A DNA stretch of 64,000 bases from positions 4,413,834 through 4,477,833 of the forward strand of contig JAPTYO010000023.1 in the NCBI GenBank assembly GCA_036873135.1, given 5' to 3'. The DNA is from Clarkia xantiana subsp. parviflora (lineage: Eukaryota > Streptophyta > Magnoliopsida > Myrtales > Onagraceae). The notes under the pieces were generated by a model. The model ran no database searches. It was not told the DNA's origin and saw only the letters and a list, made by a program, of their open reading frames with translations. Below are positions 38,501 through 49,408 of the stretch, piece by piece (within the stretch, counting starts at the first letter, position 1; each line of letters starts with the position of its first letter). The position numbers were made by a program, and so were the translations under genes.

Positions 38501-38858
38501 ACCAAAAGTATACAAAAAAATAGAAATGGTACCAAAAGTGGATTCTGTGCAAAGAAGTGGTATGAAAAGGTACTTAATCCCTTGTGTTAAACATTGTGAT
38601 AAACTAACTAAAACAAAATCAACTTATCCTTTTGTCAGGACATGTGAGATTTGCAACTCAACCGCGAGGAACGTGGCTTGTGTGAACGAAGCTGAGTCAG
38701 TAACTGAAGTCGAGCACAACTCCATTGTTGTAGCTACGGTTACCCAACCGGAGCCTCGCATATTCTGGCAAGGCCACCGTTTCCTCAACTTCTTATTGGC
38801 GTGCATGGTGTTTGCATTCGTTATTTCATGGTTGTTCCACTTCAATGTACAGTCCTAG
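35588..38858 (+). CDS. RINGv (C4HC3) membrane protein, putative E3 ubiquitin ligase, 202 aa
   Basis: Exon 1 is 35588-35976 and exon 2 is 38639-38858; the 2662-bp intron is GTGAGC...GTCAG and splits a lysine codon. After an acidic/serine-rich N-terminus (1-80), the zinc ligands are C84-x2-C87-x18-C106-x-C108-x7-H116-x2-C119-x12-C132-x2-C135, a complete RING-CH/RINGv pattern interrupted by the intron. One hydrophobic segment near 179-197 (FLLACMVFAFVISWLF) anchors the C-terminus. RINGv domains bind E2 enzymes; with a membrane anchor the likely role is ubiquitination at an endomembrane. Substrate unknown. The ATG chosen is the first in the frame, 3 codons before ELGHRQE. The gene looks intact despite four repeat insertions or expansions in the intron. 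Confidence 0.9.
36123..36465 (+). repeat. Intronic minisatellite, about 112-bp unit, three full copies
   Basis: Units start AGTAAAGTTGGAT or close variants at 36123, 36236 and 36347, with a fourth at 36459 interrupted by a SINE. Each unit includes TGCAATTTTTA, GGGTT(A/C)TTG, GTTGAATCTG and TTGAAGTTAAAA. The end of the fourth unit resumes after the SINE at about 36643. Confidence 0.85.
36465..36640 (+). mobile_element. tRNA-derived SINE, 5'-truncated, inside the RINGv intron
   Basis: Begins at the B-box-like GTTCAATCCCCGC, continues CTAGTGACCATGAGAATG, CAGCACTTTACC, GGGCTGACAGGGCTGACC and GGAGCGAGCATGC, and ends CGGGAAACCAAA. Its 3' half is the same sequence as 56986-57070, and its 5' half matches 1664-1768 in inverse. 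Confidence 0.75.
37139..37741. mobile_element. MULE-like foldback element, 603 bp, TSD TAAATACAA
   Basis: Long near-perfect inverted arms starting GGGTTAAAGGTACTTTTC are flanked by a perfect 9-bp repeat TAAATACAA at 37130-37138 and 37742-37750. No coding capacity. A CACGTG box lies at 37301. It lies inside the RINGv intron. Confidence 0.92.
38042..38581. mobile_element. MULE-like foldback element, 540 bp, TSD TTGTGTTAA
   Basis: Arms start GGGATTAAGTAC and pair nearly full length; perfect 9-bp TTGTGTTAA flanks at 38033-38041 and 38582-38590. CACGTG boxes at 38204 and 38414. It shares GGTACCAAAAGTATAC and GGCCGTTAA phrases with the element at 37139. Its right end lies only 57 bp from the RINGv exon 2 acceptor. 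Confidence 0.92.
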
Positions 38859-39184
38859 ATTTTCAGCAGCATTTACAGTGCAAAAACCACCGATCACTAG
38901 CCGGAAAATGTGCAGTAGGCTGAGCCGATTTGTAGATAAAATTTGAAGGTTTATTAGATTAGACAGAGATAGGATACTTCTATGGAAGAAGGAGAATCAC
39001 AGTGTCTCTATGGGAAACAGATCTAGATATGAAAATGACAATAATTACTAGTAAAACCTTTTTATTATTACTAGTAAAAAGACAATAATTAGTGGTAAAC
39101 ATGCAAATATTAACATGGTGCTTGTGGAGAATAATTCAACTTAGTTGTTAGGATCGAACCTGACCGATCGGAATTGAGATTTTC
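38859..39184. other. 3' flank of the RINGv gene
   Basis: Probable 3' UTR followed by AT-rich sequence up to an LTR start. Nothing else seen. Confidence 0.5.
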
Positions 39185-40015
39185 TGTTACGATCCAAATC
39201 GATCGTAACAGTAAATTGAACAGAAGATCGAAGAAAACCCTAGATAAGGAGGATTGGGTTCAATAAGGTGAGGAAGAACATATTGATTAGAGGAGAATAG
39301 AAGAAGAAGGGCAGCAACCTGTAGGAAGAATTTCAATTCATATTCGTTAATTGATTCTCACGTACAGAGCCATACTTAAAACCTATTCTAATTCACCTCC
39401 ACCCATAACTTATTACATAATTCTATTTTGCCCCTAAACTATTAAACACTACTAATAAAAACCTTATATTATATTGGTCTCGTAACATTGCCTACCCCTT
39501 AAAAAGCACATTGTCCTTAAGGTGTCAGGACCATTGAACCCATCATAATCTCGAACAAATGACCAAGTAAATATGATAGCAACTTTAGAATTTTTGGGGT
39601 CATTGAATCCATCATAATCACGTAAGATTGTCCATCTTATAGTAAAATAGCAACCATCTCTTAGATGCTTCGAACTCAGGTTGTTCGCCATGTCAAAAAT
39701 GAAGTTCGAACTACTTGTGAGAGTCATCTTGAGAAGTATGTATCGCGACTGAGCTTTAAATGAGGATCTAATGATAGGTATCTAAAATGGATCACAATCT
39801 ACCACTGAAAAGTACTCTATCACATCATTGCTTGTGATCTTGTCAATAAGTAGACCATTCATGTCAATAAGTTGACCATCCATCCATATCAGCTCAAGTG
39901 TCCATATCAACAAATAGACCGTCTTGTGTAGTAACTATCCCTGGATAAAAAATATGAAAACAACCACAACTTCTATCTTCTGGGGATTCCTCATTCACAT
40001 CATGTATTTTAGTCT

Positions 40016-40945
40016 CTAAATTTGAAGAGAAACCCGATTTGATTGTCTGACTACATGACCATGACCTCCATCAGGAATCTTAATCTTACATACCACAAGC
40101 TTCTTATATATACCATCTTCCGCACCCATTTCATTTAAAGGGTCTAATACTTCTTCAAAATGTTTAACTTTCTCAACCATTACACATAGGTTCAATTGAT
40201 TCTTCATTGACTTTCGATGAAAAAATAGAATCTGAATCTGACAACAACTATCATAAATGCACTTCTTATTCAGAATCATTTGAGCAACTTGAGCAATGTT
40301 GATGGACTCAAACTGAACATCCACCAATTGAATAATCTTTTCCACACAATCATAATGAGAAATTTGAGAAAAAAACCTTGAGTATAATTTCCTCAGAAAT
40401 TGGGAACCACCATTGATAGATTGTGAATAAGAGAACACGACTCAGTTCATCAACTTGAGTGAGATCTTCCACGTCACAAATATCAAATTCTTTAATTGTT
40501 CTAGTAAGTCCATTGAAGCTATAAATAATTCGACCGGTGGTTTGGATTGAAGTGGGCTCCAATAAGGCTTCAGTTTCTACTTCATTGATGATAATATTAA
40601 GATGAAAATAACTAACATCAAGCTGACAAACTTTATCATATATGTTACAGCCGTAAAGAGCAGTCCTTGCAGTTATTGCACTATAAGGTGATTCATACCA
40701 GACAATATATTGAACTTTGAATCTCCACATGCTTTAACTCTTACTATGGAACCATATGGTGAAAAAATTAGTAGTAAAATCTCATCTGAAACATGGCAAG
40801 TGCAATTATGTATTCTCACAAGGAGGGCACAACTTGCTTCATCAAGCAACCGATTGCTATCCATTTTATAGCAAGGTTCAAAAGCATCGGCAGAGAAGAG
40901 AAACTCACAGCAAGGTATCTTAGATGGAAATCCAGCCAAATCCAA
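40016..40945 (-). pseudogene. PTB-like double-RRM frame inside the LTR element (broken)
   Basis: Three overlapping minus-strand frames follow one another. The first (to about 40730) has ALLVRIHN..HVSDEILLLIF followed by SPYGSIVRVKAC. After a frameshift come WYESPYSAITARTALYGCNI and YDKVCQLDVSYFHLN. A second unit begins SRVLLFTIYQWWFPISEEI and, after another shift, ends with QMILNKKCIYDSCCQIQILF. The order (LLVxI..YP/HVSxEIL..IFSxxGxV, then ARTALxGxNIYDxCCQLxV) is that of RRM domains in plant polypyrimidine-tract-binding proteins. Such proteins bind pyrimidine-rich RNA and affect splicing. Two frameshifts make this copy inactive. Assignment to PTB-like RRMs is from pattern recognition only. 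Confidence 0.6.
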
Positions 40946-41709
40946 TACTCAAAGCGAAGCAGCAATCACCAAAATATAACCGACTTTTCTTTTGGGCATT
41001 TCCTCAAACACCTTATAGGTACACTTAGAGGTTGTTCACATATATCTCAGAAATTTGCAGCAGCCCATTCAGATTCAATATTCAACTTCAACAGCAGCAC
41101 AACAAAATCTAATAACTAGCATGATATGGGGTAGATATAGTATATGGGTCGTAATATTATAATAATAGGGGAAAGTAGTAGCATGTGATAGTTTGTGGGT
41201 GAAAGGGTAATTAAGTGTTAGTTGTTTATATATATGTTATGGGTGTGTGAAGAGAAAAATTATGGAAATTATGAATAAATGTTGAGGAGCTTAACTTTCT
41301 CTATCTCTACATCTATGATCTAATCTTCTTGAATCTCTAATTCTCCGATCCTAATCTATCCACCTTCTTTTCTATCGATTAGGTTCGTATCATTGGTATC
41401 AGAGCCGATCTATCCTAGGTTGTGGTAATTTTGGTTCGATTACGGCCATTTTCGACTCCGACCATCACCTCTCTCGCCGATTCCATTCGTTCCGACCACC
41501 ACTTATTCCGCCAAAGGTAATTGCTGCATCTCTGCTCTGTACTGTTGCTGCTATATTTTTCTTGCTGCGATTAGGTTGTTTGTCGGTGCAATTTCTGTGT
41601 TTCTGGTGTAATTTTTGAAGTGTAAAAATCAGCGCCCCCATGATGTTCGATAAAATGCCTAAGAGATATATATGAGCAATATTGGAATCTATTGAACTGA
41701 AGTTCAACA

Positions 41710-42264
41710 ATGTATGTGTTTTCTGAAGATTGGATTGATCAAGATAAAGTGCGGGATTCAAGTCCTATTCTTCTTGTTCAAATCAATTATGCTCATATGC
41801 CCATTTCAGATGAATTTCTATACGAAATATTCTCACGGTTTGGAGTGGTTCAACGAATTGGAGTTTCCGCATAATCATACTTCAGATTTATTGTTCAATT
41901 TGAATCTCTTTGTGGTGCTATTTTTGCAAAGTGGGATTTACATGGGCAAAGATTGGATGATGAATATGAGGATTATAGTGTATTTGATATCAAGTATTTT
42001 CATCGTATAATGGAAGCTAATGAAGAACCCAAGGCTGAATTGCTTGCCAATGTGGAAGAATTACATACAGATGTTGAAGTTGTTTTTCCTATGAGCCAAG
42101 GCCACCAAGATGTTGATGTCGAAAATGAAAAGAAAAAAGAAGATCAGCTGTCAGAGATCATTAACATTGCTGGAGAGGATGCTAAGGAGTTTGGCTTGAG
42201 CAACATTATAACACCTTCTGAGAAAGGTACAGTTGATCTTGAATTGGTTGATTTTATTTCGTGA
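41710..42264 (+). pseudogene. Single PTB-like RRM frame with acidic tail, one premature stop
   Basis: An ATG at 41710 opens a 184-codon frame that is intact except for TAA at 41872-41874 (codon 55). The first part has SPILLVQINYAHMPISDEFL and YEIFSRFGVVQRIGV, an RRM start of PTB type. After the stop the same frame continues FIVQFESLCGAIFAKWDLHG and YSVFDIKYFHR, the expected second RNP half, then an acidic tail rich in E, D and V up to TGA at 42264. Because the frame is open on both sides of one stop, loss of function is recent or the stop is a polymorphism. No gag, protease, integrase or RT is present, so mobility would have needed proteins from another element. Confidence 0.6.
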
Positions 42265-42429
42265 CCACGAAACTTGCTCAATTATGATCCATTTTGGATA
42301 ACCACACTTGACTCCACAATCGAAACTCGACAACGTCGTATGCTCATGGGTTTGCTTTTCACTTGCAACAATGAGTTGTTTCCAAATTCGATAACTCAAA
42401 GGCATTTGAAGATTGTACTCAAATGTGAA

Positions 42430-42660
42430 CATGTATTCATGGGGAGAGCAATGATTCGGGATTATGATGGATTCAATTGTCCCGGAAATTCTCAGGTAGC
42501 ATTCACCTTCATGTGGTCACTTGTCCGAGATTATGATGGCTTCAACGGCCCGGGATACTTCTACGTTGCATCTGATTTTGTTTTGGCTCTTCTTCGGGAC
42601 TATGACGGGTTTAACGGTCATGGACACACCTTGAAGACAAGGTGTCTTTAAGCGGTGGGC
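42430..42660 (+). other. Triplicated RDYDGFN block before the 3' LTR
   Basis: A frame here repeats RDYDGFN three times (42450-42470, 42517-42540 and 42597-42615) with spacers containing F(T/V)..W/ALL. A matching two-copy block lies in the outer element at 39530-39640 (minus). In the next frame the end reads HLEDKVSLSGGL, the typical LEDKVxLxGGG end of plant Ty3/gypsy polyproteins. The block is therefore likely a duplicated remnant of a gypsy pol C-terminus (inference). Confidence 0.5.
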
Positions 42661-43348
42661 TATGATATGAGTTAGATATAGTATATGGGTCGTAATATTA
42701 TTATAATGGGGGAAAGTAGTAGAATGTGATAGTTTGAGGGTGAAAGGGCAATTAAGTGTTAGTTGTTTATATATATGTTATGGGTGGGTGAAGAGAATAA
42801 TTATGGAAATTATGAATGAATGTTGAGGAGGTTAGCTCTCTCTATCTTTACATCTATGATCTAATCTTGTTGAATCTCCAATTCTCCGATCCTAATCTAT
42901 CCACCTTCTATTCTATTGATTGGGTTTGTATCACAATGTAGAATTCCAGCACCAAGCAGAATTTGCAGCAATACCTTATCAGATTTTATAGAAACCGTAC
43001 CTGTGAGGATGAACAGGACAAGAACCAGCGGTCATGTGATGGGGCAGCTGCTGGCGGAGGTTCGGTGGCGGCACGACGGCAGCGAGGTGGTCGAAATCGC
43101 GAAGTTGTGGCAACGTGGTGGTGGCTCTGATACCAACGGTTACAATCCAAATCGATCGTAACAGTATATCGAACAGAAGATAGAAGAAAACCCTAGATAA
43201 GTAGGATTGGGTTCAGTAAGGTGAAGAACAGATTGATTAGAGGAGAAGACAGAAGAAGGGCAGTAGCCTTTAGGAAGAATTTCAATTGATATTCGTTAAT
43301 TGATTCTCACGTACAGAGCCATACTTAAAACCTATTCTAATTCAAAAA

Positions 43349-43628
43349 TGTTAAGCTCCAAATCGATCGTAACGATAAATCGAGCAACAAGAAGAAAACC
43401 CTAGATAATAATCGATCGGGTTCAGAGAAGATGAAGAACAGAGAGAACTTGTGAGAGAAAGGAGAAGAATTCCATAAATTCATAATCAGTCGTACAAGCT
43501 TTCTGCAATACTTAAACCTAAACTAATAAATCGAGTTTAACCTTCAACTCTTCCTTGAGTCAACTTTACCCCTAAACTTGTTAAACCCACTGATAAGTCC
43601 CTTATATAATTACCTTAAGCACGTATCA
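43349..43628 (-). mobile_element. Third related LTR, 280 bp, with polypurine tract
   Basis: On the plus strand it runs TGTTAAGCTCCAAATCG ... AGCACGTATCA, and it shares AAATCGATCGTAACG, GAAGAAAACCCTAGATAA and GGGTTCAG with the LTRs at 39185 and 43138. The minus-strand purine tract GTGGGGTAAGAAAA lies just right of it, so it is the 3' LTR of a further truncated element. It interrupts the 5' LTR of the outer element. Confidence 0.6.
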
Positions 43629-43659
43629 TTTTCTTACCCCACTTGTTGGTTTGAGCTGA

Positions 43660-44485
43660 CCCTAGAGTTTATCATAATAATATAATAATATGAGCACGCA
43701 CGTATGATAAGTTTATCGTATTATGCTATAAAGACGAACACAAATGAAACTTTCCGACTATGAACTCATATAATAGATTTACAAGTTTTTTTTTTATAGA
43801 ATTTAACAAAGTTATAAATCAATCAACTAGTGTACCAAAGTTTAAAATCAATTAAACAATATTCGTTCCAGTCCATTTTTTATTCCGTGGATTCGTTAAT
43901 GTATGTATGTATGTATACTCTATTTTGTTATACTATATTTAGACTATATCGATTTAGTCGATATGGATCCATTTGGTTCCTTTGATTCTTGCTCGAGCCG
44001 GATGATAAAATTTATCATGTCCGGTTCCTTTGGAGGGATGATCTTTAGAAATTCACCTATTCCAATAACAAAAAAGCTTGACTTGAATGACCCTGTATCG
44101 AAGAAGTACTCATGAATTAGATTTATACGCACGTAACTTTATTATATTATTATTGTGTGTTGTATAATGATACCTAAATATAACACAAAAATTAACTTGT
44201 TTTATTAGGTTCGTATTATCATTTTTGCCATGTGGTGGAATATCAAGAAATTGATCTTAAAATGTATAGAATTAATTTTAAGTCTAAAAAATTTATGTTT
44301 CACCACCTGCTATTATGTGATGTAATCTATATAAGAATTATACTATGCTTCAAAGCAAGTAGTAAAACGGGAACCAATTTGCTAATATTGTAAAATCCGG
44401 GGTTAAAACACAATTTCACTTTTTTGAAAAAAGAGTCGGAGTCAGCCCAAGCAAAAATCCTAGTGTTTTTTAAGAGAGAAGATCA
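43660..44485. other. AT-rich spacer, nothing recognised
   Basis: No gene. A frame at 43903-44115 has no recognisable features. Confidence 0.4.
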
Positions 44486-44712
44486 CTACTTGAAATACCA
44501 AAGTTACCTGCGGAATTTAATTTCATCGGCAAAAAAATATATTCACTGACAAAAATACCTTTTTGCGACCTAATTATATTTTCTCGGTAAATACAGGTTT
44601 GGCTAACGAATTTTTTTTTAATTTTAGTCGGCAAACTTTTAATTACTGCCGACGGAATATCATTTTTTATCGGCAAACAATTTTTCAACCAAAAATTTTC
44701 TGTCGGCAACAA
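44486..44712 (+). mobile_element. CACTA element left end (fragment)
   Basis: CACTACTTGAAATACC starts at 44486, matching the CACTAC-TTGAAA termini of plant CACTA elements, followed by several TCGGCAAA/CGGCAA units over 200 bp as a subterminal array. No partner end found in the window. Confidence 0.55.
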
Positions 44713-45119
44713 TTTATAAAATTCTATGAATATAATTTATGACTGACCAACATATTTTATATGTTAGTCTATCAGGCAGCCATTGATTAATGTTCTCTTA
44801 TAACTTCATATAGTGATATATCCTTCAACAAATTAGTCGGGCGAATTCCAGACACGATCAACTTAAAACAACTAAGGTTCATGTAAGTCGAAGAGTAAGC
44901 TATATATGTATTCATATTGTGGTTCTCCTTTACTTTAGTGTATAAACTTGATTGGACATCATTTTGCACATTCTTGACTGTTAACTTGCTCAATGGAAGT
45001 GTACCTGACTCGATCTTGAAAAATGACATTAGTTTGTATGTTGTGTCTCTTTATATTTGACAATACATTTGACAATACGTTCTTTTAATTCAAAATTTTC
45101 TATTCAATACAATTTTTAA

Positions 45120-45531
45120 AGGAACAAGTTTGTTCTCCTTTCATACAATACACGTCTCTCTCTTCATTACAACCATTTATCACTTGCGATTATCGATTCT
45201 CATTCGCCATCACTTCCAGTCATGGTTACCTTATAATAAGAAATATAGACAAAAAAATGGTGGGTGGGAAAAAGAATTATAATATTTGACTAATAATAAT
45301 GTATATATATAACAATATAAGTATTAGTAATATATATATATATATTAATATTATATAAATAAAGGTGATGGTTATAACCGCGGTTATGGACTGAATACCA
45401 TAACCATAACCATTGCGGTTACAAGATTCATCACCATAACCGCCCCTCACTATAATTGTGCGGTTAACCATTACGGTAAATGGAACGAATAACCATAGTT
45501 ATTTAATTTTCACCGCACCATTACCGCCCTA
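45120..45531. mobile_element. hAT-like element, right part only (second copy of the family at 49941)
   Basis: Shares TATCACTTGCGATTATCG, GTCATGGTTACC, AAATGGTGGGTGGG and the TAACCGCGGTTATGG region with 50230-50641, and ends in CCGCCCTA. The left terminus is missing. Confidence 0.6.
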
Positions 45532-47259
45532 ACACCCTCCCACCTCCCAGTGGCCTCCGGTATACACATTTTCTCTCTTCCAGGAACTTGAGAAAATATA
45601 GAAGGAACTTTATGCTGCTGCACTACTTTACATCATAACAATTTATAATAATAATATTTGAGAATCAGGATAGATTAGAACTAGTTTAAACCGGATTTAT
45701 GAGGTTAGAATTGTATTTCTCTTCATAAAATGATCCATTCATAGAGTGTGTACAAGTTAAGTTTAAGAACCAAATCACGTGAAATCAGCTTGATGCAAAT
45801 TAAGACGTGTCACTCTATGCGGAGCTACTTATGTAGTATAATAGTCACATAAAATACTTAGGCAGTACACTCATTTATAATTAAAATAAAATTGACCACC
45901 AATAAAACAATATTATTTTTTTTACATTTTTTTTTTCATGAAAATGAATGGACTAGTACGCGACTCTACATTCATCCCGCTATGTAATGTTCGAGCTCTC
46001 CTACTCACGGTCTGAGTTTTTTCCGACCAGACTTAGTGAGTAATCAGCGCACGCACTAGCCTCATCATCGTAGCCCCATTAAGTGAGCCAAAATTTTAAC
46101 CAAATTAATATTAGATGCTTCCTTATTTAAATCTTTAAAATAACATTTAAATAATTAATTATGCTTGGACACGTTGATGATTTATTTTATTGTGAATAAC
46201 TTCGTCAGAGTTTCACAAAATGATAAAAAAAAAATTATATTATTAATAAATTAATTAATAATAAAAAAACAACAAAACTGGCAGATTTGGAGTATCTTGC
46301 AAATGTTGGAGGTGTAAACACTACTGTCACACTGACACGTTGAATGTTTTTTAAGGTAGGGATTAAAATGCATGGAGCCGACCAATGGAATACAAGGAAA
46401 ATAATGAATATTGACTATCCAATTATTTTTAAGACTAATCAGTTTAGGTAGTTCCTGAGTAAAGTTGGGATAAATTCAACACATAGCCATCGTATGAAAA
46501 TTTTGGGAAATTATAGCACGGGAGTTTTCCGAAATTTAGATTTCAGTATTTTTTCCGTAATTTTGGGATTATTACAAAGTTTTGAATATTTGTGATAGTT
46601 TTTCTCTTACACTACAATGGAAGATCAAATCTTTACATATTATTAATAAGCTACATTTCGCCTTTGAAGAGTAATCTTTTATTAATAGCCTCTCTATTTT
46701 GGGCTCTTTTTCTTCGGCCGCTTCTGACTCCCTGTTATCGGATCATCGGATATCTCTGCTGACTCCCTCTTATTAGTCTCTACTGAGCATTCCTCAGAAT
46801 TTTTTTCAAAGTTTGAGTGAATTTAAATTTAAAATTTATGACTATCATTTAGATTGTATAAATCTATTGCTCCAGTTATTGCGCCACAAGATTAGACATA
46901 TATATATCAAGCAGCTAATTTAGTTGCAGATGTCATGCCTAGAATTGTTGCTCTCCAACAAAATGACTTGTTATACATTGTGTATCTTCAAAAGATGAAC
47001 GATCAAAGACATTATTAGGAACTGTGAACACATTTAGTTAGAAGTATTATTTATGGTGTAATTTGACTTTGATGACACACAACATTTTTTTACTTAAAAT
47101 TACGAAAGGAATTTTATCAAAAAGAAATGAAGTGTTTGACAATCTACAGTCTACACACGTCCTCTCTCGTCAAGATATGGATATGGACATGGTCGGCTTT
47201 ACGCATAGACCAGTAAAGTTAGGCTCCTAAATCTGTTATGTCGCTTATATATGATTAGA
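45532..47259. other. Spacer with dispersed repeat copy 2
   Basis: 45945-46085 matches the repeat at 9655-9800. The rest is AT-rich with no supported gene. Confidence 0.4.
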
Positions 47260-48690
47260 TTATAATCCAAATTAGTACCTGGGCTAGCAGACCAAGACGA
47301 ATTGGTACCCGAGCTAAATTTTGTGACAATTTGGTACATGAGCTAATCCAGGTGTTGCACCATCAGATTGTTCGTTAGTTATTGACGGAAAGAGTCATGT
47401 ATGATGCACGTGGCCAGTTTTGGCGCAATGAAAATATAAAAATACCCTATGCAGTAAAAAAAATAGAATCAGACCCTTATCTTCTTCCTCATTCCAATTA
47501 AAGTTTTGCAAGTTCAATTTCAGTGAATTCTCTCCACCACGAGCTGCGATTTCCGTTTTCCCACCTCGAATTGATGTCTTCAATGGCTTATAGTAATTCG
47601 ATGACCACACTCAATTAAAGAAAATGTGGTTATGGACTGACTGATGTGATTAAAAAACCTCAGGCACTTGGGAAAAAAAAACTGTTTTTTATTTCAATTT
47701 CTGTCACTAATGAATCTGGAATCCATTCATGAAGTAAATTCGAATCTTGAATCTTGGTTAAAAAAATTCATATTTTTTCTTACTTTTAAAGTTTTACATA
47801 TGTTACAATTAAGTCCACCCTAGTAATAAAAAAAACAAAAAACAAAAGCATGGTGCTCTTAGAGCATGGTAGAAAAATCCAGATGATTTCGAGTTGCTAA
47901 CAATTATATACAAATGTGCATTTGGGGAAGTAATTGTTTAATACTGCAATTTAAATTCAACAGACTTTTATGTTAAGCTATTTCAAGTTGGTATATGAAC
48001 TATGTTAAATGTTTCATTGGGGTATATGTCATTTTTAGGAGTGTTGCAATGTAGTACCTGAGTGTATATAGCTGTTGCAAAGCAATAAACAAATTATGTT
48101 TAATTGTTCTTATCTGGTACACAACATTTGCAGCAGCAGCATCAGAATATTTCGTGATGGAACTGCATATATGAAAATCATTATGTGTTAATTAAGTACC
48201 TGAGAATAATTTTTTTTCCAAGAGTACCTGAGACAATTAGTAATGAACATAATCTAAACTTGCAGAACATAAATTCCCCCCTACACAATCTGATCAGACA
48301 AACCCAGTACCCTAACACCATAAAATCAAGAAATTGAAGTTAGTTTCCATTGAAGTCATCAATTGGAGGCGGGAGAACGAAAATTGCAGCTCGTGGTGGA
48401 GATAATTCATTGAAATTGAATTTGCAAATCCCTAATTGGAAATTGGAATGATGAAGAAGAAAGGGGTATGATTCTATTTGTTTACTGAATAAGAGAGTAT
48501 TTGTCTTTTTGTTGCGCCAAAACTAGTCACGTGTGATGTACGTGACCTTTCCAGTCAATATTAACGAAAAATCTAACTGTGCAACACTTGAGTTAGCTCA
48601 GGTACCAATATTTCACAAAATTTAGCTCGGGTACCAATTCATTTTAGACTATTAGCCCAGGTACTAATTTTAGTATAATCTCTCGTTTAA
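47260..48690. mobile_element. Long inverted-repeat (MULE-like) element, about 1.4 kb
   Basis: The left arm ATTAGTACCTGGGCTAGCAG and the right arm (inverse, ending CCCAGGTACTAAT) pair for about 350 bp, including GGTACCCGAGCTAAATTTTG and CAGCTCGTGGTGGAGA. CACGTG boxes at 47407 and 48538. A fragment of the short inverted repeat from 885-1101 lies at 47753-47876. No clear target duplication. Confidence 0.6.
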
Positions 48691-49408
48691 ATTTAAGGCC
48701 AAAATTATGACTTATTAAGTTATTAGTAATTAAGTATGTTTTCCTTAATAAATATTAAATACTGTATTTTAATTAAATCTTTGGTAGGTCTGATTTCTTT
48801 TCCCAACCACGACTGATCTAATTTAATCATTCCATTAATATTAATTATTAAATCAACCATCTAATTAATTCGTAAAAATATTATAAAATTATAGTTAAAT
48901 CTTTTTAAAATTAATAATAAATAGATTTATTTCTTGTTATTAAAAATGGTTAACTCACTTCATCGTCAATATTAATATTAGTCTATACCGAGACTAGTGC
49001 AAATTTTGCGATCACTATTTTTCTTTTTAGAGGCTCTCATTCATTTACAGAAACATTAAACGATTGGAGTCAGTTGGCTAACAAGCTCTTTTCCGCTTGA
49101 ACAACGTGTCATTTTTTCAATTTAAATTTTAGTGCATCTGCACTGTTTGTTTGTTCAATATGTTTTTTTAATGTCTACTAAAAATATGAATTCGATTATT
49201 AAAAACTTGAGAAAAAAATTGAAAGTTTAATTTAAGCCCTTAACTTAATCTCATATATGTTTTATAAATAAAAATTTAATTAGTGATTTCACTTCTAAAA
49301 ATACTCGAAAATAATTTTAAATAAAAACTCATAAAGAATAATCGATTTAAATATTTAAATGTTTATTTTCTTTTAATAATAAATCAAATTTAAATTTGGG
49401 TTTATAGC

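Larger units (their letters stand above)
41122..42933 (+). mobile_element. Complete short LTR retroelement with RRM-coding interior, plus strand (nested)
   Basis: 5' LTR 41122-41392 and 3' LTR 42663-42933, both 271 bp, TGATATG...GTATCA, highly similar. The primer-binding site TGGTATCAGAGCC starts at 41394. A purine-rich TTTAAGCGGTGGGCTA precedes the 3' LTR. The interior has no gag-pol, but a single-RRM frame (41710-42264) and a C-terminal block with repeated RDYDGFN. A matching 5-bp duplication is not seen (TAGCA left, CAATG right). It sits inside the minus-strand element at 39185-43348. Confidence 0.8.
39185..43348 (-). mobile_element. LTR retroelement with RRM-coding interior, minus strand (outer of a nest)
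   Basis: The 3' LTR is 39185-39487 (303 bp, TGTTACGA...TCGTAACA). The 5' LTR starts at 43138, is about 90% similar, and is cut at 43348 by another LTR. The primer-binding site is the inverse of TGGTATCAGAGCC (43123-43136, initiator-methionine tRNA type), one base from the LTR. A purine tract TTAAGGGGTAGGCAA adjoins the 3' LTR. Instead of gag-pol the interior has broken RRM frames (40016-40945). A second element of related design (41122-42933) is inserted in it on the other strand. Confidence 0.75.
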
